A stretch of 17,704 nucleotides of DNA from Chloroflexota bacterium (GTDB lineage: Bacteria; Chloroflexota; UBA6077): the NCBI GenBank assembly GCA_021845945.1, contig JAJZRD010000055.1, positions 1-17,704 on the forward strand, in the 5' to 3' direction. The notes beneath the pieces are model-generated. The model did not search any database. It worked only from the letters and a program-made list of their open reading frames with translations, and was not told the DNA's origin. Below are positions 6,961 through 14,183 of this stretch, piece after piece. Position 1 is the stretch's first letter. Each line of letters starts with the position of its first letter. The position numbers and the translations under genes are program-made.

Positions 6961-6998
6961 TTGACAGTCCCTTGGGGATGCTCTAGCATCCCCAAGGG
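6961..6998 (+). promoter_or_regulatory. Candidate tnaA promoter embedded in a 30-bp perfect palindrome
   Basis: TTGACA (6961-6966) and TAGCAT (6984-6989) are spaced by 17 nt. A perfect palindrome with 14-bp arms (6969-6982 and 6985-6998, 2-nt centre) covers the spacer and the -10 box. It can be read as an operator over the promoter, or as a terminator hairpin for the preceding gene; the lack of a T tract favours the former. The tryptophanase start is about 45-50 nt downstream of the predicted transcription start. Confidence 0.55.
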
Positions 6999-7041
6999 GC
7001 GCTGCCGTCGTCCCAACTCTGCTGCCTCGAGGTGTGGAGAT

Positions 7042-8433
7042 ATGCGGAGACCCATCGACCCGCTGGAGCGGATCGCCGCCCTGGGTCCCGTCGAGCCCTA
7101 CCGGGTCAAGATGGTCGAGTCGATTCGGAAGACCACCCGCGAGGAGCGGGAGCGCTCGCTGGACGACGCGGGCTACAACCTCTTTCGAGTCCCGGCCGAA
7201 GCCGTCTTCATCGACCTGTTGACCGACTCCGGCACCGGCGCCATGAGCCAGCACCAGTGGGCCGGGCTGATGCAGGGGGACGAGAGCTACGCGGGCGCCC
7301 GCAGCTTCTACCGGCTGAGGGACACCGTCCGGGAGATCTTCGGGCTGCCCGAGGTGATCCCCACCCACCAGGGGCGGGCCGCCGAGCACCTGCTCTTTGC
7401 CGAGTTGGTTCGACCGGGCCAGCGGGTGATCTCCAACACCTTCTTCGATACCACTCGGGCCAACGCCGAGGATGCCGGCGCCGAGGCCATCGACCTGCCG
7501 GCTCCCGAGTCTCACGACCTTCGCAGCACTCAGCCCTTCAAGGGCGACGTGGACCTGGATCGACTTGCCGCTGCCCTCAGCTCGGCGAAGCCGGGTGAGA
7601 TCGCGGGAGTTGTGATGACGGTGACCAACAACGCCGGCGGTGGCCAGCCGGTCTCCCTGGCCAACCTGAGGGACGCGAGGACCATCTGCCGGCACCACGG
7701 GATCCCCCTGATCGTCGATGCCAGCCGGATCGCGGAGAACGCCTTCTTCATCAAGGAGCGCGAGGAGGGCCTCGCCGAGAAGTCCGTGGCCGAGATCGTT
7801 CGGGCCATCGGGGAGTGCGCCGACATCTTGACCATGAGCGCCAAGAAGGACGGGTTGGTGAACATCGGGGGACTGCTGGTGCTGCGGGACCCCGTGCTGG
7901 CGGAGGGGATCCGGCGGCGGATGGTGATCACCGAGGGCTTCCCCACCTACGGCGGGCTGGCGGGTCGGGACCTGGAGGCCATCGCCGTGGGGCTTCGGGA
8001 GGTGCTGGACGAGGAGTACCTGGCCCACCGCATCGGTCAGGTGGCCTTCCTGGCCGGCCTGCTGCGGGATCTGGGCGTCCCCATGATCGAGCCCCCGGGC
8101 GGGCATGGGGTCTTCGTGGATGCCGGTGCTTTCCTCCCCCACATCCCCAGGGATCGGTTCTCGGGCCAGGCCCTCGCCCTCGCCCTCTACCTGGAGGGTG
8201 GGGTCCGCACCGTCGAGATCGGGTCGGTGATGTTCGGGGAGGATCCAACCGGGACCCGGCCGGAGCTGGTCCGTCTAGCGATCCCTCGACGGGTCTACTC
8301 CAATGCCCACCTGGGCCACGTGGCCGGCACCTTCGCCGCCCTGCGGGAGCAGCGCTCCTCCATCCGGGGGGTGGCGATCGTCGAGGAGCCTCCCGTCTTG
8401 CGCCACTTCACCGCGCGCTTCGCGCTGGTGTAA
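7042..8433 (+). CDS. tnaA: Tryptophanase (tryptophan indole-lyase)
   Basis: This 463-residue PLP enzyme of the beta-eliminating lyase family would split L-tryptophan into indole, pyruvate and ammonia. Family blocks run throughout: FIDLLTDSGTGAMSQHQWAG (56-75), PTHQGRAAEHLL (107-118), NNAGGGQPVSLANLRDAR (196-213), and the PLP lysine in SAKKDGLVNIGG (Lys269 by alignment to Lys270 of E. coli TnaA). Residues separating it from tyrosine phenol-lyase point to tryptophanase: VEIG has Ile393 where tyrosine phenol-lyase has the substrate-binding Arg, and LRHFTARF has His455 where the phenol-lyase has Phe. The start ATG 7042 has GAGGTG 7 nt upstream; earlier in-frame codons fall in the palindromic promoter region. 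Length is close to E. coli TnaA (471). No leader peptide resembling TnaC or adjacent tryptophan permease is seen. Confidence 0.92.
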   Translation: MRRPIDPLERIAALGPVEPYRVKMVESIRKTTREERERSLDDAGYNLFRVPAEAVFIDLLTDSGTGAMSQHQWAGLMQGDESYAGARSFYRLRDTVREIFGLPEVIPTHQGRAAEHLLFAELVRPGQRVISNTFFDTTRANAEDAGAEAIDLPAPESHDLRSTQPFKGDVDLDRLAAALSSAKPGEIAGVVMTVTNNAGGGQPVSLANLRDARTICRHHGIPLIVDASRIAENAFFIKEREEGLAEKSVAEIVRAIGECADILTMSAKKDGLVNIGGLLVLRDPVLAEGIRRRMVITEGFPTYGGLAGRDLEAIAVGLREVLDEEYLAHRIGQVAFLAGLLRDLGVPMIEPPGGHGVFVDAGAFLPHIPRDRFSGQALALALYLEGGVRTVEIGSVMFGEDPTGTRPELVRLAIPRRVYSNAHLGHVAGTFAALREQRSSIRGVAIVEEPPVLRHFTARFALV

Positions 8434-8441
8434 GGTTGTAG

Positions 8442-8491
8442 CACCCCACCCCTCTCCCCTCCCCACTGCGGGGAGGGGCCGGGAGTGGGGT
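8442..8491. repeat. GC-rich palindromic repeat between convergent tnaA and the glycoside hydrolase
   Basis: The core stem CCCCTCCCC (8456-8464) / GGGGAGGGG (8470-8478) is enclosed by an outer pair ACCCCAC (8443-8449) / GTGGGGT (8485-8491). The block 8442-8479 matches 20-57 inside mutS2 at 37 of 38 positions. Its place between two gene ends suits a bidirectional transcription stop, although no T tract follows on either strand. Confidence 0.75.
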
Positions 8492-8507
8492 CCTTCATTC
8501 CCCGTAG

Positions 8508-10286
8508 CTAGAGCCGCAGCCGGCCGCGGCGTTGGGTCCGCGTCCTGAGCCTCAGCAGCATCCCCAGTAGCAGCACCAGGGCGGCCACGCCCAGATAGGG
8601 AAGCAGTTCGGGAAGCCTCTGGAGGGGTGAGGAGGGCATCAGGGTCTCCACGACCAGTCCGTCCAGGGCGAAGGGGCCGGTCGTCGTTATCTGGAGGCGG
8701 TGGAAACCGTTGGAGAGGCCGCCGGCGACGGGCAGCAGCAGCTGCCACTGCGGTTCCTGCGCCGTCTCTTGCAGCAGCGCCCTGCCGGCCTCGTCTCGAG
8801 GCAGCCGGTTGGCTCCCTGGGGAGAGCCATCTATCTCGACATAAGCCGCACCGAGGGCGGGCCCCCTGGGAACCACCAGGGTCAGATCGGAGCCCTGGAA
8901 GAAGGCTGTGACGGAGGCGCCCGCCTGGGTGGCTTTCTTCATCCCCCCCAGGCTCGCCTGAGGCTCGCTAACCTGGGCCCAGCTCCCCTGATACCGAAGG
9001 GCCCAGTGGTCCTCCTGGGAGTAGCCTCGACGCACCGCCGGTTCGGTGGAGCCCAGCGCCTTGACGGCGTCGTAGACGGGATGGGTGCCGAAGTCGGGCT
9101 CGACCATCCGGAAGTAGTAGAAGGGCTGATCCTTCTCGTGGTCGTCCGCCCGCTTGAAGAACCAGAGGTTCATCACCCCCATCCAGGGCCACTCCTCGGC
9201 TGCCCGCTGGAAGCCCCGCACGGTGTACCGGGCCTGCAGCTCCTCGCTCACCCGACCGAAGATCGGTTCCGCCGTCACCGAATCGGGCTGGGCGTTCCAC
9301 CCCATCTCAGATGCCCAGATCGGTTTGGAGGCGTCGCCGTTCTTCACCATGATCTCTCGGATGAGGAGCGGTCGGGAGAAGTTCACGTCCTTCATCGCCA
9401 ACCGGTGATCGTCCGGTCCCGAGCGGAGACCGTAGGCCATGACCGACAGGATGTCGAAGTAGTCCCTGGCTCCGGCGTCGTACATCTGCTGCAGGTAGAT
9501 CTGGTCGCTCAGGGCCCGCCAGCTCTCTTCGATGGTGGGGGCCAGGGCGGCCGAGATGATCGCACAGTTGGGGTCGGCCTCCTTGGCCCGCTGATATCCG
9601 ACCTTCAGCAGCCGGACGTACTCCCTGGCGTCCACCGGCTTGCTGCCCCACTCGATGGCGAGGTTGGGCTCGTTCCACAGCTGGTAGAACTTCACCTTCC
9701 CCTTGTAGCGGCTCACCACCTTGTAGACGAAGTCGCCGTAGTCGTCGAAGTTCTCCGGTGGGGTGTGGGGCCACGCGTTGTTGGGGTGGGCCCACTTGGG
9801 GGGCAGGTCCAGCCGCACGATCATCTGGATGCCGTACTGGCCGGCAAGATCGACGATGTTGTCGTACTTGTCCCAGCTGCTCTGTCCGTACTTCTCGTCC
9901 CAGTACATCCCCTTGGAGGGTTGCTCGATGTCCTCCCAGGGGAACTGCTGGCGGATCCATCCGATGCCGGCGTCCTTGATCATCTGGAGGGTCTGCCGTC
10001 GCTTGGCGACGTCCGCCTCCTGCTCCAGGAAGGTGTTCACCCCCATGGGATTGACCCCCGCGTAGCGGATGGGCGCCATGTCCGCCGTGTCCACCTTCCG
10101 CATGGTGAGGCTCGAGGTGAAGGCGACGATCTGGTTGCGGTGCTCGTCGCCCAGCTTGGCCAGCAGGGTGGAGCGCAGCCCGCCCAAGTCGGCTGCCAGT
10201 AGGATGGCCGCTATCGCCACCGGTACCAGCAGGATGGCGAGCCAGCAGCCCAATTCCTCGCGTCTTCGTCTGAGAGATCTGTGCAC
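8508..10286 (-). CDS. Membrane-anchored clan GH-A glycoside hydrolase (PslG/GH39- or GH5-like)
   Basis: This 592-residue protein has an N-terminal membrane segment (about 14-32, LAILLVPVAIAAILLAADLG), an extracellular TIM-barrel glycosidase (about 75-410), a beta-rich, probably carbohydrate-binding domain (about 425-550) and a C-terminal membrane helix (about 562-580) ending in a basic tail. Acid/base Glu206 is in FYQLWNEPN and the likely nucleophile Glu327 in IWASEMGW, the clan-A pattern at strands 4 and 7. The start is the GTG at 10286 with GGAAGG 8 nt upstream; a longer frame would begin inside a repeat. As the last gene of a leftward exopolysaccharide cluster it could trim or release polymer at the cell surface, as PslG does in Pseudomonas Psl synthesis; that role is inference. 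Anchoring at both ends is unusual. The exact GH family needs a profile search. Confidence 0.82.
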   Translation of the reverse strand: MHRSLRRRREELGCWLAILLVPVAIAAILLAADLGGLRSTLLAKLGDEHRNQIVAFTSSLTMRKVDTADMAPIRYAGVNPMGVNTFLEQEADVAKRRQTLQMIKDAGIGWIRQQFPWEDIEQPSKGMYWDEKYGQSSWDKYDNIVDLAGQYGIQMIVRLDLPPKWAHPNNAWPHTPPENFDDYGDFVYKVVSRYKGKVKFYQLWNEPNLAIEWGSKPVDAREYVRLLKVGYQRAKEADPNCAIISAALAPTIEESWRALSDQIYLQQMYDAGARDYFDILSVMAYGLRSGPDDHRLAMKDVNFSRPLLIREIMVKNGDASKPIWASEMGWNAQPDSVTAEPIFGRVSEELQARYTVRGFQRAAEEWPWMGVMNLWFFKRADDHEKDQPFYYFRMVEPDFGTHPVYDAVKALGSTEPAVRRGYSQEDHWALRYQGSWAQVSEPQASLGGMKKATQAGASVTAFFQGSDLTLVVPRGPALGAAYVEIDGSPQGANRLPRDEAGRALLQETAQEPQWQLLLPVAGGLSNGFHRLQITTTGPFALDGLVVETLMPSSPLQRLPELLPYLGVAALVLLLGMLLRLRTRTQRRGRLRL

Positions 10287-10299
10287 GAGGGTACCCTTC

Positions 10300-10378
10300 C
10301 AACCTCTCCCCCAACCACTCCCCGACACGGGAGTGGGGATCCTCCCCCTTCCCTCGTAGGGAAGGGGGTTGGGGGGGT
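10300..10378. repeat. Two consecutive GC-rich hairpins between DUF503 and the glycoside hydrolase
   Basis: The first hairpin is CCACTCCC (10315-10322) / GGGAGTGG (10329-10336); the second is an 11-bp stem CCCCCTTCCCT (10344-10354) / AGGGAAGGGGG (10358-10368) with loop CGT. They fill most of the 108-nt gap and may stabilise or partly terminate the leftward transcript between the two genes. The style matches the other GC-rich palindromes in the window, but the sequence is a separate family. Confidence 0.6.
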
Positions 10379-10394
10379 TAGGTTCGTAGTCTGT

Positions 10395-10688
10395 CTACAG
10401 CAGTGGCGTGATGTCGATCTGGTAGTCGGTCATCTCCGCCTCAGGGGAGGCACCCTGGACGAAGTTCACGACGCTGGACAGCACCTCGTTGGCGTGGTGG
10501 GTGTCGTTGGTGGCGACGGCGATGCCTATGACGGCCCGCTGCCACAGATCCTGGTCCTCGACCTCGGCAGCGGAGACGTTGAACTGGTTGTGCACCCGGG
10601 CGATGATGGATTTTACTACGTGGCGCTTTTCCTTCAAGGAGTGGGCGACTGGAAGGTGCAGCACCACACGGACTGCGCCGACGATCAT
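10395..10688 (-). CDS. DUF503 family protein (YlxP-like)
   Basis: This 97-residue protein matches DUF503: MIVGAVRVVLHLPVAHSLKE at the N-terminus, then KRHVVKSIIARVHNQFNVS, AEVEDQDLWQRAVIGIAV and the ending TDYQIDITPLL. Length is normal for the family (about 90-100). The start ATG at 10688 has GGAGG 8 nt upstream. The family's molecular role is not established; in Bacillus the member YlxP sits between infB and rbfA in the nusA operon and is linked to ribosome biogenesis. Here it instead lies between a glycosyltransferase (30-nt gap) and the glycoside hydrolase, an atypical setting for the family. Confidence 0.88.
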   Translation of the reverse strand: MIVGAVRVVLHLPVAHSLKEKRHVVKSIIARVHNQFNVSAAEVEDQDLWQRAVIGIAVATNDTHHANEVLSSVVNFVQGASPEAEMTDYQIDITPLL

Positions 10689-10718
10689 GATGTGCCTCCT
10701 CGAGGGAGTTGCGAGCAG

Positions 10719-12020
10719 TCAGCCCTCATCCGGACCCTCCCCCCTCGGGAGGGAGGGCAAGGGGCTCTCCCCGTCTCCCTGTCTCCCCGTCTCTTCGTCG
10801 CCCCTGTTGGCGACCTCGCGATAGATGTCCAGAAGACGCGGGGCCACCCGGTTCCAGTCGAACCGTTCCTGGGCCGCCTGCCGTCCCTGGGCGGCCATCT
10901 GCCGGCGCTGCTCTCCGTCCTCCAGCAGCCGGAGGACGGCCGCCGCGAACTCCTCCGGCGAGTCGGCCAGCAGCACCTCTTTGCCCTCGACCAGGTCGAT
11001 CCCCTCGGCGCCCATCCGGGTGGACACTACCGGTAGCCCCATGGCCAGTGCCTCCAGGATCTTCAACCGGGCACCGCCGGCGATTCGGATGGGAGCGACG
11101 AAGATGCCGCTGCGGGAGAAGTAAGGCCGGATGTCCTCCACAGCCCCGGTGACCACCACGCTCTTCTGGAGAGAGGCCAGCCGCTGCACCGCCGGGGTGG
11201 GGGCCCGGCCGACGATCTGGAGAGTGGTCTCGGGACGCCGGGCGGAAATGGCCGGCAGGATGGCAGAGACGAACCACTCCACGGCATCCACGTTGGGCCG
11301 GTAGTCCATGGTGCCGGTGAACAGAAGCGCCGCGGGATCGGCCGTGGACGACGGCTCGCTCTGGTAGTGGGCGCAATCCACGCCGTTGGGGACCACCCAC
11401 AGCCGAACCTTGGGGGCCAGCCCCCGAAGGGCCGCCGCATCGGTTTCCGAGACGGCCAGGGCCGCATCGGCCAATCGGCATGCCCACGCCTCGTACCGGC
11501 GCAGCTTCAGACACTGCGCCAGGGAGTAGAGCGCCTTGGGCCAGGAGGCGGCATGTCGAGCGTCCACTGCCGCCGCTCGGGCCTGAAGCCGGTACTCGGC
11601 GTTGTGATCGTCGAAGACCAGGTGGGCACGAGGAGCGGCCGTCCGGACGGTGGGTAGGTAGCGAGCCATCTCGAGGCCGGCGACCTGGATGACGTCGTAG
11701 CGATTGCCGTTGGCCACGGCCCGCAGAGTGTCGGCGATGCCCTCGGACCGGAGGCGGAAGGCGAGGTCGGGGTGGCTGGAGGTGAACAGAGTCCCCAGCC
11801 GCGCGGTCGGGCTTCGGTCTGGAGGGACGGGGAGGACCCATATCTGACCGCACAGCTCCTGGAGGGGCGCGGCCCTGTGGAGGCTTTCCCCGGGACGGAC
11901 AAACGAGATCAAGTCCACCTGATGGGCGGAAGCTGCCGCCCGCAGGAGTTGGTAGTTGCGGATTTGGGTGCCCTGATGTGGAGGGAAGGGCAGCTGAGGG
12001 GTGAGAAACAGGACTCTCAT
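10719..12020 (-). CDS. Family 4 glycosyltransferase with a repeat-encoded C-terminal tail
   Basis: This 433-residue GT-B-fold glycosyltransferase begins MRVLFLTPQLPFPPHQGTQI. The acceptor domain contains HLVFDDHNAEYRL (133-145); the nucleotide-sugar domain starts at LLFTGTMDYRPNVDAVEWF (232-250) and carries the sugar-nucleotide motif IRIAGGARLKILEALAMGLP (311-330) and PVVSTRMGAEG. It resembles the PEP-CTERM/exopolysaccharide-linked sugar transferases often placed in GT4. The normal protein would end near residue 406 (DIYREVANR); residues 407-433 (GDEETGRQGDGESPLPSLPR, then GEGPDEG) are encoded by the composite repeat at about 10725-10799. The ATG at 12020 overlaps the upstream glycosyltransferase stop as ATGA, so the two are translationally coupled. 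Donor and acceptor sugars are unknown. Confidence 0.88.
   Translation of the reverse strand: MRVLFLTPQLPFPPHQGTQIRNYQLLRAAASAHQVDLISFVRPGESLHRAAPLQELCGQIWVLPVPPDRSPTARLGTLFTSSHPDLAFRLRSEGIADTLRAVANGNRYDVIQVAGLEMARYLPTVRTAAPRAHLVFDDHNAEYRLQARAAAVDARHAASWPKALYSLAQCLKLRRYEAWACRLADAALAVSETDAAALRGLAPKVRLWVVPNGVDCAHYQSEPSSTADPAALLFTGTMDYRPNVDAVEWFVSAILPAISARRPETTLQIVGRAPTPAVQRLASLQKSVVVTGAVEDIRPYFSRSGIFVAPIRIAGGARLKILEALAMGLPVVSTRMGAEGIDLVEGKEVLLADSPEEFAAAVLRLLEDGEQRRQMAAQGRQAAQERFDWNRVAPRLLDIYREVANRGDEETGRQGDGESPLPSLPRGEGPDEG
10725..10799. repeat. Composite repeat: GC-rich hairpin plus CGTCTCCC-type octamers, inside the glycosyltransferase 3' end
   Basis: A hairpin CCCTCCC (10735-10741) / GGGAGGG (10751-10757) is followed by octamers CGTCTCCC, TGTCTCCC and CGTCTCTT (10772-10795). 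Order and strand match the element at 11-122. It is translated as the last 27 residues of the glycosyltransferase. Confidence 0.75.
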
Positions 12021-13123
12021 CGACTTCCTTGAACGGCTTTATGATACACACCCAGGGTCTCCCGGGCCGTTTGCTCCCAGGAGAAGGCCGCCGCGCGCTG
12101 GAGGCCCAGCCCGATCAACCGCTGCCGCAGCCCCCCATCGGCCAGAAGCCTCCCCATGGCCGCTGCCAGCTCCTCAGCATCCTCCGGACCGACCGAGAGC
12201 GCGGCATCCCCTGCGATCTCGGTCAGGGAGGGCACGTTGGACACGATCGCCGGCGTCCCGCAGGCCATGGCTTCAAGAACGGGGTGGCCGAAGCCTTCGT
12301 AGAGAGAGGGCAGGACCAGGCAGGTGGCGCAGTTGTAATAGTATACCAACTGCTGGGCCGCCACGGACCCCACGAATTTGACCTCTTCCCCGAGTCCGAG
12401 CTCCTCTCGCACCCGGAACAGCTCTTCGTTGAGCCATCCCTTGCCGCCCACCACTACCAGGGGCACCCGGTGGGCCTTCCACACCCGGGCGAAGGCCCGC
12501 AGCAGGGTGGGAAGGTTCTTGCGGGGCTCCAGGGTTCCCACGAAGAGGATGAAGCGCTCAGGCAGCCCTAGCTCTCGCCGCCGATGCTCTATCTCCTCCG
12601 GCTCCAGGGGCCGGCATTCGGGAGACACGCCCGAGTGCACCACCGTGACCTTCTCCGGATCGACGGATAGCAGCTCCAGCAGATCCCGCTTGGTGGCGTG
12701 GGACACGGCGATCACCTGGTCGGCGCTCTGGACCGCCCGGGCCACCTGCCCATAGTAGCGGCCGCTATCGGGCGTCAGGAGGTGGGGGAAACGCAGAAAA
12801 GCCAGGTCGTGGATGGTGACCACGGAGCGGCATCTACGCCGAAAGGGTGGGATGAAATCCGGGCTGTGCAAGACGTCTGCCGGAAGACGCAGCAACTCGA
12901 TGGGTAGGGCGATCTGCTCCCTCGGGTGATGAGGGGGCGTGGCCAACCTGGATCGTCGCACCGCGGCGGGCCAGAACTGTCCAGTGGGGGCTTTTCGGCT
13001 CTCGAGCAACAGGAGCTCGTCGCCGCTTTGCAGCCCCACCAGGGCACGCACCAGCCTGATGGTGTACTGGCTGATGCCTCCCTGGGCGTAGGACACCAGC
13101 CGCACGTCGATAGCTATCCGCAT
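12017..13123 (-). CDS. Family 4 glycosyltransferase (mannosyltransferase-like)
   Basis: This 368-residue GT-B glycosyltransferase starts MRIAIDVRLVSYAQGGISQY, a common opening in GT4 enzymes with the glycine-rich loop. Further motifs are IHDLAFLRFP (104-113), VIAVSHATKRDLLE (137-150), ILFVGTLEPRKNLPTLLRAF (192-211, with Arg201/Lys202 for the phosphates) and LYEGFGHPVLEAMACGTPAI (274-293), the EX7E motif with Glu276 and Glu284. The start ATG 13123 has GGAG about 6 nt upstream; an upstream in-frame codon adds 16 residues without conservation. It ends in a 4-nt ATGA overlap with the next glycosyltransferase. It would add a sugar, perhaps mannose, to a lipid-linked glycan. Confidence 0.9.
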   Translation of the reverse strand: MRIAIDVRLVSYAQGGISQYTIRLVRALVGLQSGDELLLLESRKAPTGQFWPAAVRRSRLATPPHHPREQIALPIELLRLPADVLHSPDFIPPFRRRCRSVVTIHDLAFLRFPHLLTPDSGRYYGQVARAVQSADQVIAVSHATKRDLLELLSVDPEKVTVVHSGVSPECRPLEPEEIEHRRRELGLPERFILFVGTLEPRKNLPTLLRAFARVWKAHRVPLVVVGGKGWLNEELFRVREELGLGEEVKFVGSVAAQQLVYYYNCATCLVLPSLYEGFGHPVLEAMACGTPAIVSNVPSLTEIAGDAALSVGPEDAEELAAAMGRLLADGGLRQRLIGLGLQRAAAFSWEQTARETLGVYHKAVQGSR

Positions 13124-13186
13124 GGGAGCTCCGTCGAAAAGATGTGGGGCGGTGGCTGCGCCCCCCAGCAAAGTCGCGGTTGAGTG

Positions 13187-14092
13187 CTAGGGTTGGGACT
13201 CGCCGACCGCCGTCCGCTGATTGCCGGCGGCCGATGGCCGATCGCTATCCACCGGATCCACCCAGTAGCGGCCCGAGGCGTAGTGGAGGTAGCCCATGCC
13301 GATCTCCGGATCATGGGGGAAGATCAACAGGATCCGCTCCTCCACAGCCCATCGCTGGATCCTCCTCCGGGTCTCGATGCTGCGCATCGGCTCCAGGTCG
13401 TAGGCCGCGACCCAGGCCAGCCTCTCCATGTGGACGGCGAAGGGCGAGACGTCGGCGGTGTAGAGGGCCTTCTGCCCCTCCGACTCGATCAGGACGCTCT
13501 GGTGGTGGGGCGTGTGGCCCGGGGTAAGTATACAGCGAACGTGGGGGGTGATTTGAGTATCCCCCTCGATCGATTCCAGCCGGCGATCCTCCCACAGCGG
13601 CAGCAGGTTCTCCGGAAGGTAGGTGGCCCTGGTGCGTTCGTTGGTGTGGTTGGCGTCCTCCCACTCCCCCTGTTGGACGACGTAGCTGGCGTTGGGGAAG
13701 GTGAGGGACAGCCGATTCCCCTCCTGAAGGGTGTTGCCGCCGGAGTGGTCGGAGTGCAGGTGGGTGTTGATCACCATCTCCACCTGGTCCAGCCCCACCC
13801 CCAACTCCCTCAACCGTTCCGGCAGCTGCCCGGTTCGCAGGATGCCCATTAGGGCGAGGGTGCGGTGCCCCATCTTGCTGCCGTAGCCGGCGTCCACGAC
13901 GATGAGGTGGCCTCCGTCCTTGATAAGGAGGCTGTTCACCCCCATGCCTACCCGGTTGAGGTCGTCGGCCGGGTGCTTCTTCTCCCACATTATCTTGGGC
14001 ACCAGTCCGAACATTCCCCCGCCGTCGACGCGGGCGAAGCCGTCCGATATGAGGAAGATCTCTACGTCACCGATGCGCACCTGGGTCTCCAT
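13187..14092 (-). CDS. Metallo-beta-lactamase-fold hydrolase (lactonase / MPH-like)
   Basis: This 301-residue MBL-fold enzyme binds two metals. Ligands are readable: HLHSDH (His111, His113, Asp115, His116), His193 in TPGHTPHH, Asp214 in YTADVSP and His260 in FPHDPEIG. The opening METQVRIGDVEIFLISDGFA and the block LIVVDAGYGSKMG are typical of the group containing acyl-homoserine lactonases and methyl parathion hydrolase; the substrate cannot be assigned. The ATG at 14092 is chosen because homology-like sequence begins there; AGGA immediately abuts it, so the ribosome site is poor. An upstream in-frame start would add 22 residues translated from a repeat. The last ~17 residues (RPSAAGNQRTAVGESQP) are encoded by degenerate heptamers (13197-13245). 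Confidence 0.85.
   Translation of the reverse strand: METQVRIGDVEIFLISDGFARVDGGGMFGLVPKIMWEKKHPADDLNRVGMGVNSLLIKDGGHLIVVDAGYGSKMGHRTLALMGILRTGQLPERLRELGVGLDQVEMVINTHLHSDHSGGNTLQEGNRLSLTFPNASYVVQQGEWEDANHTNERTRATYLPENLLPLWEDRRLESIEGDTQITPHVRCILTPGHTPHHQSVLIESEGQKALYTADVSPFAVHMERLAWVAAYDLEPMRSIETRRRIQRWAVEERILLIFPHDPEIGMGYLHYASGRYWVDPVDSDRPSAAGNQRTAVGESQP
13197..13245 (-). repeat. Degenerate heptamer array encoding the C-terminus of the MBL hydrolase
   Basis: On the minus strand seven units are in register: GCGATCG, GCCATCG, GCCGCCG, GCAATCA, GCGGACG, GCGGTCG, GCGAGTC. All begin GC and the first six end CG or CA. Seven-base units shift the reading frame each copy, so the encoded peptide does not look repetitive. 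Confidence 0.6.
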
Positions 14093-14100
14093 TCCTATTG

Positions 14101-14171
14101 GAGTGCGAGAGTGCGGAATGCGTGGTTCGGCCGGCCGGCCCTTCGTGCTTCGCACCACGCATCTCGCACTC
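14101..14171. repeat. Heptamer-built palindrome between the two MBL-fold genes
   Basis: The left arm carries GAGTGCG, GAATGCG and TGGTTCG units; the right arm CTTCGCA, CCACGCA and TCTCGCA units. GAGTGCG (14101-14107) pairs with CGCACTC (14165-14171) and ATGCGTGG (14118-14125) with CCACGCAT (14155-14162), around a GGCCGGCCGGCC centre (14129-14140). It fills nearly all of the 91-nt gap and forms the leader of the downstream hydrolase gene. Confidence 0.6.
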
Positions 14172-14183
14172 GTTCTGCATGCC

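Noticed and set aside
6969..6998. The 14-bp-arm palindrome as an intrinsic terminator of the HIBADH-family gene
   Set aside because: No T tract follows on either strand, the loop is only 2 nt, and the palindrome overlaps a good promoter; regulation is more likely, although termination is not excluded.
7042..8433. Tyrosine phenol-lyase
   Set aside because: Ile393 and His455 occupy the positions that carry Arg and Phe in tyrosine phenol-lyase and match tryptophanase instead.
8700..10202. A 500-codon rightward open frame opposite the glycoside hydrolase gene
   Set aside because: Its translation shows no family motif and is a codon-bias shadow of the clearly coding opposite strand; similar long antisense frames oppose glcD (1074-2507) and tnaA (6940-8142).
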